Positions 19,913-30,089 of a stretch of 64,000 nucleotides of DNA are shown piece by piece. The translations under genes and the position numbers were made by a program. Source of the stretch: Candidatus Hydrogenedentota bacterium (GTDB lineage: Bacteria; Hydrogenedentota; Hydrogenedentia; Hydrogenedentales; CAILVY01); the NCBI GenBank assembly GCA_029565395.1, contig JAKQOG010000119.1:1-64000 (forward strand), in the 5' to 3' direction. How positions within the stretch are numbered: the first letter of the stretch is position 1; the number at the start of each line of letters is the position of its first letter. Below the pieces are notes generated by a model. It did not search any database. It worked only from the letters and a program-made list of their open reading frames with translations, and was not told where the DNA came from.

Positions 19913-22168
19913 ATGAAACAACGCTTTCCAGTTCTCATCCTTGGCGCACTGTTTCTTGGGTGCCTGCAATCACACGCATGGGCTCCCGCAACCCACGCTT
20001 ACTTGGCGGAACGCTTCACCGGCCTTCATAACAACGATATCATATATGGCTCAATGTTGCCGGACTTTTCTTCCCTTATTCCGGATAATCCAACCGCATG
20101 CGCCAAGCTGAATCAACTCACGCATTTCGAATTCGACCGTCTTGCGCCTTCCGACTTCGCAACGGGATTCTCCACCCATAACGGAACCTGGGGCGCGGAC
20201 TACTATGCCCATCTCTGCTACACCCCCGATCCCGACCCCATCTATTCCGTCCTGAAAATCCAACAGATCAGCGACGAGTTTGGCTTGAGCACGTCGAATG
20301 CTGAAGGCATCTTCGAAATGACCATCGACTATCTGGTCCGTCTCTCCGTCGGCCCCGAACTCGGTACGCGCATCAAGAACAGTGTGGAAGCCGCAAATGA
20401 AGCAAATACACAGGCGCTGGTGGATGCCTTTGCACAACCACTCGCTGATCGTGCAGGCATGACGTTGGCACAGGCCGAAGAAGCCATTCGTAATGCCATG
20501 ATCATGTTTAAAACCATGACCGAGGCCTATGGGACGCAATGGGAACAGGACGTGGCCTATCTTCAATCCCTTATTCCGCCCATGCTTGCAACTTTTCTCG
20601 GTGTGGACGAAGAAACCGCCGAAACCTATTTCCTGCGCGCCACTGAAATCTGTTCGGATTTCCAAACCGAAATGGACCGCATTGTCGGCATTGTCAGCGT
20701 GCATTACCCTCAACCCGAAGGCCAGGAAGAGGGCCTGCCCTCAGAAGGTTCGCCGGAAGAGGGAGAGGAAGAAGGTGAAGTGGAAACAGACCCATGGGAC
20801 ATCAATTTCTGCGCACAATTTCAGGGAATTGTGGACAATCCCCTCCTGGACATGGCAGGCCCGGAATTCCAGGTCTTCATTGAAATGCTCCACCCCAACA
20901 ATGCCGACATCAACGGCTCGGTTTCCGTCGATACCACCTATGGCAATGACATTCAAATCTTGGGCAATGGCATTCTCGACGCCATGAATGAATTCGGCCT
21001 CATCGCGCGGATTCTCAAAGATCCAAACTTCAATAACGGCGTACTCACCAGCGAGTCCCTGCGCACCGCCTGGGAAGCCAACCTCTTACAACTCAAAACC
21101 GATTTCGGACCGCTTGCCACCAATGTCCTGAATGTTCTTGCCCCTCAATTGTTTATGGTCTTCAACGCCTACCTCATGCTGGGCGATGGGGACTACACCA
21201 TCGTCTCAAAACCAACCGAAGAAAATCCGGATCTCCCTTTCATCGCTTCCGGAAACGGCTCCTTCGGGCTGATCGCCGGGATGGTCGCTCTACTGGCGGA
21301 TAAGGTAACAGACTATGTCCCAGGCGGAATCGCCAATCCCGAACTTGATAAAACTCAATATGTCGACTTTCCCGAACTGCTCCCCGATGGCGACGCCGAC
21401 GGCGATGGTTTCTCAAATGCTATAGAATACGCCTACTTCACTCCCGTAATCTGCAACACCGAAGAAATAAAATCCGATCCCTCCATTAGTTACGTCGTAG
21501 CCGCTCTCAATCCCTATATCATCCCCTTGTCAGGAGAAGGCCTTGACGAAGGCGAAGCTGAAGGTCAAGCCGAAGGCGTGAATGAAGGTTCGGAGGAAGG
21601 TCCGGCAGAAGGTACAACCGAAGGCATGACTGAAGGTGAGGGTCAAAACGAAGGAGAAGAAGAAGGCTTGCCGGAAGAAGGCCAACCAGAAGGTGTCATT
21701 GAAGGTGGCGAAGAAGGCCTGCCCTCTGAAGGCTTCCAGGAGGAAGGAGAAAATGAAGGCTTTGAGGAAGGTCTGCTGGAAGGACTGAGCGAAGGCGTCA
21801 CGGAAGGCAGTAGCGAGGGACAAGAAGAAGGTGTTTTAGAAGGTGAAGGTGAAGGCGAAGGCGAAGGCGAAGGAGAAACCGCCAGCCACACCGCCGACCA
21901 AAACGCCGATTACCTCATCAGCCTCTCAGAACTCCTGCGCGTTATCCAATTCTTCAACTCTGGCGGCTTCCATTGCCAATCCGGCACCGAAGACGGCTAT
22001 GCCCCCGGTCCTGGCGATCAATCCTGTACGCTGTACGATAGCGATTACAATCCAACCGATTGGGAGATTAGCCTCTCCGAGTTGCTACGGGTAATCCAAT
22101 TCTTCAATTCCGGCGGCTATCACCCCTGTGAAGGATCCGAAGACGGCTTCTGCCCCGGACCCGCATAA
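19913..22168 (+). CDS. Secreted zinc-dependent phospholipase C-like protein with EG-rich linker and C-terminal EF-hand/dockerin-like module
   Basis: [15 protein letters not shown]...YGSMLPDFS...YYAHLCY metal-binding-like His/Asp pattern; ~115-aa E/G-rich linker; [16 protein letters not shown] module. Confidence 0.7.
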   Translation: MKQRFPVLILGALFLGCLQSHAWAPATHAYLAERFTGLHNNDIIYGSMLPDFSSLIPDNPTACAKLNQLTHFEFDRLAPSDFATGFSTHNGTWGADYYAHLCYTPDPDPIYSVLKIQQISDEFGLSTSNAEGIFEMTIDYLVRLSVGPELGTRIKNSVEAANEANTQALVDAFAQPLADRAGMTLAQAEEAIRNAMIMFKTMTEAYGTQWEQDVAYLQSLIPPMLATFLGVDEETAETYFLRATEICSDFQTEMDRIVGIVSVHYPQPEGQEEGLPSEGSPEEGEEEGEVETDPWDINFCAQFQGIVDNPLLDMAGPEFQVFIEMLHPNNADINGSVSVDTTYGNDIQILGNGILDAMNEFGLIARILKDPNFNNGVLTSESLRTAWEANLLQLKTDFGPLATNVLNVLAPQLFMVFNAYLMLGDGDYTIVSKPTEENPDLPFIASGNGSFGLIAGMVALLADKVTDYVPGGIANPELDKTQYVDFPELLPDGDADGDGFSNAIEYAYFTPVICNTEEIKSDPSISYVVAALNPYIIPLSGEGLDEGEAEGQAEGVNEGSEEGPAEGTTEGMTEGEGQNEGEEEGLPEEGQPEGVIEGGEEGLPSEGFQEEGENEGFEEGLLEGLSEGVTEGSSEGQEEGVLEGEGEGEGEGEGETASHTADQNADYLISLSELLRVIQFFNSGGFHCQSGTEDGYAPGPGDQSCTLYDSDYNPTDWEISLSELLRVIQFFNSGGYHPCEGSEDGFCPGPA
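21533..21880 (+). repeat. Low-complexity (E/x)EG repeat tract encoding acidic linker
   Basis: DNA repeats of GAAGGN/GAAGGC; protein [18 protein letters not shown]...[11 protein letters not shown]. Confidence 0.9.
21890..22168 (+). other. C-terminal tandem EF-hand/dockerin-like four-Cys module, copy B
   Basis: [84 protein letters not shown]. Confidence 0.8.
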
Positions 22169-22235
22169 TATCGGCACATTTCTTCAAATCCTGCCTTGCC
22201 GGATTCTTCAAGACCATCTCTGTTAAAACCCGGAA

Positions 22236-22260
22236 CCCGATACCCGATACCCGATACCCG
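22236..22260. repeat. Short tandem repeat (CCCGATA)x3 + partial unit
   Basis: CCCGATACCCGATACCCGATACCCG between convergent genes. Confidence 0.8.
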
Positions 22261-22265
22261 GATCT

Positions 22266-25200
22266 TCATCGCCACCAGGTGAGCTGGAGAGGTTCTTTGG
22301 TGAGCGATTCAAAGTCAAGCGAGAAACGGAAAGGACCAGGGATCTTAGAGCATTTTACCAAGAGCGTATTGCGCCCTTGGCGGAAGAAACCCGACGCGGT
22401 TTCTTCGCCGAATTGATCGTGTGGAACCTGATAGTTGCTCTCGTGAATAAGTGCGCTGTTGAGCCAAATCTTCATCGCATTCTGGACGCCAATGTTGAGC
22501 TTGACTTCCTGGCGTTTGTCGCAGGTGAATTCCGCATACGCATAGGCGGAGGCATGATCAAATCGGGGGTAATACTCGAAGACAGGCGAGAAAGCCGCCT
22601 GGAGATCCAACGTATGTTTGTCATCGGCTTTCGAATACCATGGCTTCCAGGAGATGGCCTTATACCAACCAGGATAGGTCGCACTAAAATCAATGGCCTC
22701 TTCAGGGGGATAGGCGGTGGCATGGCCTTGCCCGCTCCAGTTGGGGAATTCGCCGATAACCATCCAACGGCGGGTGCGCTGAAGACGTTCATTGCGGAGC
22801 CATTCAACGGCTTTCTGGTCCATCGGCAGGGCAGTGTCGCTGGGCACGGATTGCCGGGAAAAATGGTTGAGCAAATTGACAAAGAGCCGATCCGCAACCG
22901 GATCTTTCCCAAGATGCTCCATCACGCGTAAATGCGTAAACACGATACAGCCGCTCCCGTAACGGAGGACAAGAATATCACTGCCCCACCATTTGGTCTC
23001 CCCCATCATGTAATTGCCGGAGGCGATGGGAATGGTGTCAAAGGTTCCACTTATATCTTCATCGCCCACTTCGAGGAAAGTCTTGCTCGGTATGACGTTT
23101 CGATAGGGCTGGCGCATGATGCCGCGGGCGGGGAGTCCGCTGAAAATAGGATGAAGCTTGGCATAATGACACGCCATGAGAAAACAGCCGACGGCGTCTT
23201 TCGGCGTGGCCTTAAGCGAATCTGCAAGGCGTTGGGCAAGATCGTTCCAGTCATCGGGCGGCTCAAAGAAGAGGGCAACGGCGCCCCCTTCCGCCTGCGC
23301 GAGGATCTGCATGAGATCGCTTTCAGGATAGGCGCGAATGGTATTGCCAAGAGGAGGAATGACATATACGGGAGCCATAAGGGATTCAAGGGTGGCGAAA
23401 GGAGCACAGCGATCATGCCACTCGTTATTGGGATCGAGAAGGCAAATGGCGGTCTCCGCTTTTTTCGCCGGATCACAGACATAGAATTCAAGCGTGTTTT
23501 CACCCAAAATTTTCATACCCTGCATCAACCGGACAACGAGCTTGTGCATGCCCGCGGAACCGGATGCGGCGATGGAGCCGCTCCAAAGCTCTTTGCCGTG
23601 TTTGGGGATTTTTACCGCCCGTTTCTTCTTCCACAGCACCTGATTGGTAGGGCCAATCACCTGCAGGGAAAGATCGGCACGGCCTTCAAGACGATCTTCG
23701 TTCGCCAGCAGAATTGTGACGGGGATTTCCTGCCGCGGGACCAGGTTGGATTCGGCAATCTGAATAAGAGGCCGTATCGATCGCTGGACCTGCTTCATTG
23801 CCTCAAAAACGGGTTTGGGGCGGCGCCAACGATCGAGGATGCCCGCACAGAATTCATGCCCGGCGTCGCAGAGCTGGGTGTAGCAATATCCCGCAATTTT
23901 AGAGTTGCTGCGGATGGCGTCGATGTGAAAACGCGCCGCATCGCTTTGGAGTTCGCGCGCGGCCGCCAAAAACCCGGAGAAACTGCCGAAAACACGGTCC
24001 AGATCGCGTTCATGAAACCCCCGTTGACTGGCTTCAAGCATTTTGGCAACAAATCGTGCATCTTTCAGCGAAGCCGCCCCCGCACCATATTGCGCAAGCG
24101 TGCTCTCCATGTCTTCGGGACCGCCAAAACCAAATTCGGAAAGAAACACCATCTTGTCGGGATCGCCATTATATCGATAGTAGCGTTCAATATCGTGGTC
24201 AACGGGCGCCCGCTGATAAATGTGAAGATCGTCATACTCTTCAAACTCTTCCCGGTAGGAGCGAATCATGCGGGCGGGTTCGCGGGTGGCGTTGACTCCG
24301 CCGCTGTCGTCGATGATCAACCGGCTGGGATCGAGGGAACGGGCAAGTTTGCACAGATCATCCTTGATGATTTGCGCACCGCCCTTGCTGACATAGCCTG
24401 CGTTGCCGGATTCGTTCAGCATCCCCCATATGACGACGGAAGGGTGGTTGCGGTCGCGGAGAATCATTTCACGGACCTCGTTCTCGCAACGGGTTTTCAT
24501 GAATTCGGAACGCTTGATCCAGCCGATGGGAGGCTCCTCGTAAAGCAACATGCCGATTTCATCCGCGAGATCAAGCGTGATGCGCGGCGCCGTTTTAATG
24601 TGGAGACGAAGCATGTTAAACCCCGCCTCTTTCGCCAGGAGGATTTCCTTGCGGGCGAGTTCCAGCGATTCGGGCGCCACAAGGGAGCGCGGGTAATCCG
24701 GCTGATGCAAGACAGCCTTGATGAATAGCGGCCGGTTGTTGAGGCAGAAACGATTGTCCTTTACGGTGAATTCGCGCATGCCGAACCGCACCGATACACT
24801 GTCGAAGGTGCCGTCCTCCTGAATCAGATCGGCGCGGAGCGTGTAAAGTTTTGGGGTTTCCGGAGCCCAAAGCTCAAAATCGGGAAAGTCCAGCGTTAGC
24901 GTTCCGGGCGCGCCCTGAAGATGATAGGGCGTGCCTTCAATCTGCAGATGCACCATGCCGCAGGCCGGCGCCGTCACTTCCACCGTGATGCGTTTGCGGC
25001 GGATATCGGGCTGGACAAAAATGTCCTCTATATACACCTTGGGCTTGGCCTCAAGCCAAACGCTGCCCCACAACCCAGCAAAAGAAAAATACCCGCCTTC
25101 CTTCGACGCCGGGAATTCCTTCGGATGGAAATCACCGTAGCCGTTCTCACCATGCGGGTCGATAATGCGCACGGAAAGAAGATTGGCGCTCTCCCGCAGA

Positions 25201-25535
25201 TGCGGCGTGACAACAAAAGAAAAGGGGGTATAACCGCCTTCATGTTCCCCCAGGCGGATGCCGTTTAGCCAAACCTCCGCATAATAATCGGCAGCCTCGA
25301 AATGAAGCTCTACATGTTGGCTGGACCATGCGGGGTCAATGGAAAATTCCCGGAAATACCAGCCCACGCCGTCGTAATCAGGAACCCACAAGTCCCACAC
25401 ACTGGGTACACGGACCGGAATGGACTCCTGCCGCGCAGTTTGCGCAAACCACTGCTCCCGGAGACCGGTATCGCCCGGATCCAGGGCAAGCCGCCATTCG
25501 CCGTCTAATGAGAGATGACTCCGTACGCTGCTCAT
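22266..25535 (-). CDS. Glycoside hydrolase family 2 protein (beta-galactosidase/glucuronidase-like)
   Basis: Sugar-binding N-domain (EVWLNGIRLGEHEGGYTPF), catalytic NE in VVIWGMLNESGN, putative nucleophile in VFLSEFGFGG; long C-terminal extension. Confidence 0.85.
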   Translation of the reverse strand: MSSVRSHLSLDGEWRLALDPGDTGLREQWFAQTARQESIPVRVPSVWDLWVPDYDGVGWYFREFSIDPAWSSQHVELHFEAADYYAEVWLNGIRLGEHEGGYTPFSFVVTPHLRESANLLSVRIIDPHGENGYGDFHPKEFPASKEGGYFSFAGLWGSVWLEAKPKVYIEDIFVQPDIRRKRITVEVTAPACGMVHLQIEGTPYHLQGAPGTLTLDFPDFELWAPETPKLYTLRADLIQEDGTFDSVSVRFGMREFTVKDNRFCLNNRPLFIKAVLHQPDYPRSLVAPESLELARKEILLAKEAGFNMLRLHIKTAPRITLDLADEIGMLLYEEPPIGWIKRSEFMKTRCENEVREMILRDRNHPSVVIWGMLNESGNAGYVSKGGAQIIKDDLCKLARSLDPSRLIIDDSGGVNATREPARMIRSYREEFEEYDDLHIYQRAPVDHDIERYYRYNGDPDKMVFLSEFGFGGPEDMESTLAQYGAGAASLKDARFVAKMLEASQRGFHERDLDRVFGSFSGFLAAARELQSDAARFHIDAIRSNSKIAGYCYTQLCDAGHEFCAGILDRWRRPKPVFEAMKQVQRSIRPLIQIAESNLVPRQEIPVTILLANEDRLEGRADLSLQVIGPTNQVLWKKKRAVKIPKHGKELWSGSIAASGSAGMHKLVVRLMQGMKILGENTLEFYVCDPAKKAETAICLLDPNNEWHDRCAPFATLESLMAPVYVIPPLGNTIRAYPESDLMQILAQAEGGAVALFFEPPDDWNDLAQRLADSLKATPKDAVGCFLMACHYAKLHPIFSGLPARGIMRQPYRNVIPSKTFLEVGDEDISGTFDTIPIASGNYMMGETKWWGSDILVLRYGSGCIVFTHLRVMEHLGKDPVADRLFVNLLNHFSRQSVPSDTALPMDQKAVEWLRNERLQRTRRWMVIGEFPNWSGQGHATAYPPEEAIDFSATYPGWYKAISWKPWYSKADDKHTLDLQAAFSPVFEYYPRFDHASAYAYAEFTCDKRQEVKLNIGVQNAMKIWLNSALIHESNYQVPHDQFGEETASGFFRQGRNTLLVKCSKIPGPFRFSLDFESLTKEPLQLTWWR

Positions 25536-25820
25536 TCAACTTCCCAATTCAATCGTTTTATCCGCAAAACAGTGTACCTGTCCCATTAGGACACTTTCAA
25601 GACTGTTCCTAAATTATAATAGAAAAAATAACAAAAAAGTATTAATCACCATATCCTTTCAGCGTGGTGCTATCGGACGAATACCCTTGGGCGCATTTCT
25701 AGAAGCTTTTCATGCATTACATTCTCAGAATCAGACAATTCCCCAATCGATGGTCTGGATACTTAACCATAAAATCGGCAGCGGCGGGGAAAAGTCACCT
25801 AATATCCAGCATCAACAGCT

Positions 25821-26240
25821 TTATGCCGCCCTTTGCACGGGAACTTTGACAATATCTTTTTCCGGTTCGGGTAATGGGGCGCTTGCATAGGCGTGACGCC
25901 CTTTAATTGATTTTTGAGTCCGCTCATAAGCAGCAAGGTACAGAGCACGGACGGAGATTAGTTTATCGCCTTGTAGTTCGGCATGCACGCTCAGAGTGTC
26001 ATATCCAAAGGATTGAATAAGCGCCATAACTTCTTTGAGTTCAAAACCTATGGGACGATTGTCAATTGCAGACCGGTAAATGGTCAAAAACTCGTCGATA
26101 CGTTCGGCAACTACGGCCTCGTTCGCGGTTTGATACATAATACAATCACCATTCGGATTATACCATGGCATCGGATTAAAGGATTCCGAATCCTGACGCT
26201 TTAATCCTGCCACCGATTCACTCAAAAAGTGTGTTTCCAT
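25821..26240 (-). CDS. Hypothetical protein (second gene of a pair)
   Basis: Coherent ORF overlapping the upstream ORF 26222-26572 by 19 bp; no family recognised. Confidence 0.4.
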   Translation of the reverse strand: METHFLSESVAGLKRQDSESFNPMPWYNPNGDCIMYQTANEAVVAERIDEFLTIYRSAIDNRPIGFELKEVMALIQSFGYDTLSVHAELQGDKLISVRALYLAAYERTQKSIKGRHAYASAPLPEPEKDIVKVPVQRAA

Positions 26241-26572
26241 ATAAGCGCTCCATATCGTTCTGCCCAGTCGATGGGACTTTCCGGATCATCGGGATCGGCT
26301 TTTTCCGCCCGGAATTCATATAACCGAAAGTTTGGATTAACATATACAGCAAATACAAATTCCGCTGAAAAAGGAACGATAGTATTTTCTCGAATATACC
26401 ATTCAGATGGCCTTCCTACATAACACCATCCGCCTTGGTTTAACAATCGTACACCGGCAAAAATTCTTCGGGGATTCTCAAGTACCGCTTTAACGGCACG
26501 GAAGTTTTCATATTGGACAGGCACTGAAGAATAGCAATACTCAATCAAATCTCCTGGGATAACCACATCCAC
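26222..26572 (-). CDS. Hypothetical protein (first gene of a pair; 5' end uncertain)
   Basis: Coherent protein sequence; coding-like frame continues upstream of the GTG at 26572 without a standard start. Confidence 0.4.
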   Translation of the reverse strand: MDVVIPGDLIEYCYSSVPVQYENFRAVKAVLENPRRIFAGVRLLNQGGWCYVGRPSEWYIRENTIVPFSAEFVFAVYVNPNFRLYEFRAEKADPDDPESPIDWAERYGALIWKHTF

Positions 26573-26720
26573 TGTGCCGTGTTCCGGATCGCGAGGATCC
26601 CGGCATTGTATTGAAAAACTCCCGGCAATTAAGAACCCGCCATTAACCTCTATCCATTATATCATTTTTAACCCTATCAGAATTTCAATTTGCAGTCAAG
26701 ACTGTGCTCAATTTTGTATC

Positions 26721-27617
26721 TTACACCGCGGGTGCGAGGAGGAAGGTGCTGTTGCACGTTTCAAGGAAGCGCTGTGTGAGGCTGCCCGCCCAGAAGGCTT
26801 CGGTGCCAATCTTCCCGTGCGTGCCCAGCACCACCAGATCCGGACAGGTCTGCCGGATGTAGCGGGAGATTTCCCTGAACGGTTCACCGCGGACCACGGA
26901 AGCTGTGCCGCGAATCCCGTGTTCATGTACATGTTGCAGCTTTTCCCCAAGGTAATCCCGCGCCTGATCCTCCGCGATATTCAACACGGCCCGTGTCGCG
27001 CCGGGCATATATTTCTTCGTCAATCCCTGCATCCGGGACAACGTGGAACAGGTGGGCACCACTTCTAATAAATCCGCGGAGGCCTTGCTGAGCCGCGCCA
27101 GTTCAATTCCAGCCTCAACACCCCCCTCGTGCATGGGATCGCCATCCAGCGGAATCAACACGCGCTTAAAGGGAAATTCCGGCGAAAGGGCGTCCATCCA
27201 CCGGAACAACAACACGGGCGCCGTGCTCTGTTTCACTACCTGGTGCGCCAGCGTGCCTTTGTACCACTGCCACCAGCCTTCGCGCCCGTGTGCGCACATA
27301 ATGATAAGATCGGGATCAAATTCGTCGGCATGATCGGATACACTGTGCGCTACATCACGGACTTCACGCGCATGCACGTGCCACGATACCGCAGAGACGC
27401 CTCGGAAGTATTTCGCTCCCATCTCCTGCAAATAACCTTCCGCTTCCTCATGCATGGTCAGATGATGACCGCCATGGATCTCTCCGGATGTATGGGCCTC
27501 AATGACATGAAGCAAGGTCACCCGCGCCCCGGTCATTTCGGCCAAACGCCCGGCCGAAGGCGCCACGGCTTCCGCCATCGCCGACCCATCCAACGGAATA
27601 AGCAAATGCTGAAACAT
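26721..27617 (-). CDS. Tandem-domain universal stress protein (UspA)
   Basis: Two UspA domains: FQHLLIPLDGSAMAE... and FKRVLIPLDGDPMHE...; VLGTHGKIGTEAFWAGSLTQRFLE nucleotide-binding tail. Confidence 0.9.
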   Translation of the reverse strand: MFQHLLIPLDGSAMAEAVAPSAGRLAEMTGARVTLLHVIEAHTSGEIHGGHHLTMHEEAEGYLQEMGAKYFRGVSAVSWHVHAREVRDVAHSVSDHADEFDPDLIIMCAHGREGWWQWYKGTLAHQVVKQSTAPVLLFRWMDALSPEFPFKRVLIPLDGDPMHEGGVEAGIELARLSKASADLLEVVPTCSTLSRMQGLTKKYMPGATRAVLNIAEDQARDYLGEKLQHVHEHGIRGTASVVRGEPFREISRYIRQTCPDLVVLGTHGKIGTEAFWAGSLTQRFLETCNSTFLLAPAV

Positions 27618-27652
27618 AGTGTGCCGCTTTCCTCAGCGCGCTTTACGCCTAG

Positions 27653-28984
27653 TCACGTTCCCATTAACAGTTGAAACAGCAAAAACATGTTTAATGCAAT
27701 AATAAGCAATGCCACGCAGGCCGCAATGCCTGTGGTAGCTTTCCAACTCGCCAACGATCCCATTATTGATTTGCGTGCCGTGAACACCACCAGCGGCGCC
27801 ACCGCAAAGGGCAATCCAAAACTCAATATCACCTGACTGATCACGAGGGTGTGCGTGGGATCGAGTCCAAGCATGATTATAATCAACGCCGGGGCCATCG
27901 TCACCAGCCGCCGCAGCCACACCGGGATATGATAATTCAAAAAGCCCTGCATGATAACCTGCCCCGACATTGTCCCTACCGCCGAGGACGACAGACCCGC
28001 CGCCAGCAGCGATATGCCAAAAGCATACTTGGCCAACGGTCCCAGGGTGTGCTGCAGCGTTACATACGCCTCTTCAAGTTTTCCTTCCTGAACCAAGCCT
28101 GGCTCATGGAAGGCCGCCGCCGCCATGATCAGCATCGCCGCATTCACAAATCCCGCCAACCCCATTGCGATCACCACGTCCGCGATCTCATAGTGGAAAA
28201 GCTTGCGTTGCTGTGCCGGACTGCTCACGCGGATGCGCCCCTGGGTCAACGCCGAATGCAAAAAAATCACATGCGGCATTACCGTAGCCCCCAGAATTCC
28301 CGCCGCCAACACAAGGCTTTCAGTTAATTGATCCCCCGGAGCGAATTGAGGCCGCACAATGCTGCCCGCAATACCTTTCCAATGAATGTTCGATAGAAAC
28401 ATTTCCATCACATAGCAGGCCGCCACCACCCCCACCAGGGCCGTGATGAGCGCCTCCAGTTTCCGGAAGCCCCGGCGTTCCAACGCCAGCATGGCAAAGG
28501 TCGTTACAGCGGTGAGCACCCCGGCTATCCACATGGGAATGCCAAACATTAAATTAAATCCCAGCGCCGCGCCCAGAAACTCCGCCAAATCCGTTGCCAT
28601 CGCCACCAATTCCATCAGCACCCACAAGATCCATACCACGGGTTTCGGGAAACGCTCCCGGCACATCTCCGCGAGATTGCGGCCGGTTACAATCCCCAGT
28701 TTTGCCGCTAAAGACTGTAGCAGCATCGCCATGAGATTGCTGCACAGGATTACCCATATAAGGGTGTAGCCAAACCGCGCACCGCCCGCAATGTTCGTCG
28801 CAAAATTGCCCGGATCGATATACGCCACACTCGCCACAAACGCCGGCCCAAGAAAAGGCATCAAAGCGCCAAGCCCTTTCCTGCGTTTTCCGGAAAGCAC
28901 CTGCACGGCCGCTTCCAGCGTTTTTGCGTCTTCTTCCTGTGCCTCCCCGGCGCGCGGAGGGCGGACTTCTTCAGAACCCTGCAC
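27653..28984 (-). CDS. Nramp family divalent metal transporter (MntH-like)
   Basis: TM1 DPGNFATNI and TM6 GATVMPHVIFLHSALTQGRI signatures. Confidence 0.9.
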   Translation of the reverse strand: MQGSEEVRPPRAGEAQEEDAKTLEAAVQVLSGKRRKGLGALMPFLGPAFVASVAYIDPGNFATNIAGGARFGYTLIWVILCSNLMAMLLQSLAAKLGIVTGRNLAEMCRERFPKPVVWILWVLMELVAMATDLAEFLGAALGFNLMFGIPMWIAGVLTAVTTFAMLALERRGFRKLEALITALVGVVAACYVMEMFLSNIHWKGIAGSIVRPQFAPGDQLTESLVLAAGILGATVMPHVIFLHSALTQGRIRVSSPAQQRKLFHYEIADVVIAMGLAGFVNAAMLIMAAAAFHEPGLVQEGKLEEAYVTLQHTLGPLAKYAFGISLLAAGLSSSAVGTMSGQVIMQGFLNYHIPVWLRRLVTMAPALIIIMLGLDPTHTLVISQVILSFGLPFAVAPLVVFTARKSIMGSLASWKATTGIAACVALLIIALNMFLLFQLLMGT

Positions 28985-29048
28985 GGCTTCTACTCCTGAA
29001 CCTAAACATAGTGCCGCTCCCAGGTCTCACCGTGAACCACGTTCAGCT

Positions 29049-30089
29049 TTACGGAGCCGGGGCCTGAACCGTTTGAACCGGACGAGGCAGCAGTCCTTTC
29101 ACGGTCACATCCAAAATCCGGTAGACGCCGTCCACGGCCGCGGGAACAACACTTAGCCTCGTATTACCCCAAGGAACAACTTTTTCGTCCTCTTTATTCT
29201 CCCGGTGCCAGTGCCCGAACAACAGCACGTCCAGAGGATTGTCCACAAATAAAATGATTTGGCTCCGCATTCCCATCATCGGATCATAACGGTGGGTCAG
29301 GCCAATGGTCCACCGGCACGGCTTTAATAGGCGGCGGTACCGCTCCAGCGCGCCATCTTGAGAGCCCAACTCATCCGCTGGACAATAGTCTTTCGTATCA
29401 AAAGAAAGATATCCGTCTTGCCCAAATTGGAACGCATACGTCAGCGGTCCGAAAAACCGTTCATAGTGATCCGCGGCGCGGTCATGATTCCCCGGACACA
29501 CAAACGTGGGCAGGGTGCAGGTGTCAAGAATTTCCACAAACGCAGTAAATTGTTCCGGAGTCCCATTGTCCGTCAAATCGCCTGTAAGCGCCACAAACAG
29601 GGCGTCCGACTGATTCAATGCCTGCAAGATCGCGCGCAGGGCATTCGCCGCCGCCTCATTGCGGCCTATGTGCGCATCACTCACATGAGCGATGGGATAT
29701 ACTTCCGGATACGTTTTCCGGACAAATACAGATCGGTTGTTCTGATCCGTGATCCCGCCATTTGCCGCGGCAAGTTGATACGCCCCTTCCGGCGCATCCG
29801 GCGGCACACTGCACTTCGCCTGCACCCTCCCGCCGGGCAGATCGGTATAGGCGGCGGTTAAGGGAAATTCCTGCGTGCCATTCATAATGCGAAGATCGGC
29901 ACGCCCGGTTAAAATAGCCTCAAAGGTCTGCCCCGGGGCGGCAATCGCAGGAATGCCGTTGTTAGGCGTCTGAATCAAGGCGAGGGCGCCATCGCCCCCG
30001 CGGGCATAGGCTATGCCCGTCCAAAATACCAACCCCGCCACCCCCCAAACGATGCGTCCGATAAATGCACGTTTCTTCCCGCGGCTCAT
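29049..30089 (-). CDS. Secreted calcineurin-like metallophosphoesterase
   Basis: VSDAHIGRNE, ALTGDLTDNG, CPGNHDRA, LFGHWHREN motifs. Confidence 0.85.
   Translation of the reverse strand: MSRGKKRAFIGRIVWGVAGLVFWTGIAYARGGDGALALIQTPNNGIPAIAAPGQTFEAILTGRADLRIMNGTQEFPLTAAYTDLPGGRVQAKCSVPPDAPEGAYQLAAANGGITDQNNRSVFVRKTYPEVYPIAHVSDAHIGRNEAAANALRAILQALNQSDALFVALTGDLTDNGTPEQFTAFVEILDTCTLPTFVCPGNHDRAADHYERFFGPLTYAFQFGQDGYLSFDTKDYCPADELGSQDGALERYRRLLKPCRWTIGLTHRYDPMMGMRSQIILFVDNPLDVLLFGHWHRENKEDEKVVPWGNTRLSVVPAAVDGVYRILDVTVKGLLPRPVQTVQAPAP

Noticed and set aside
21530-21891. Minus-strand ORFs encoding SPSPSPSPS / AFxxAFxxTF repeats
   Set aside because: They are the complement of the EG-repeat linker in the plus-strand CDS.
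22932-24728. 598-codon plus-strand ORF opposite the GH2 gene
   Set aside because: Shadow ORF fully antisense to a strongly supported GH2 CDS; the translation is low-complexity and resembles no family.
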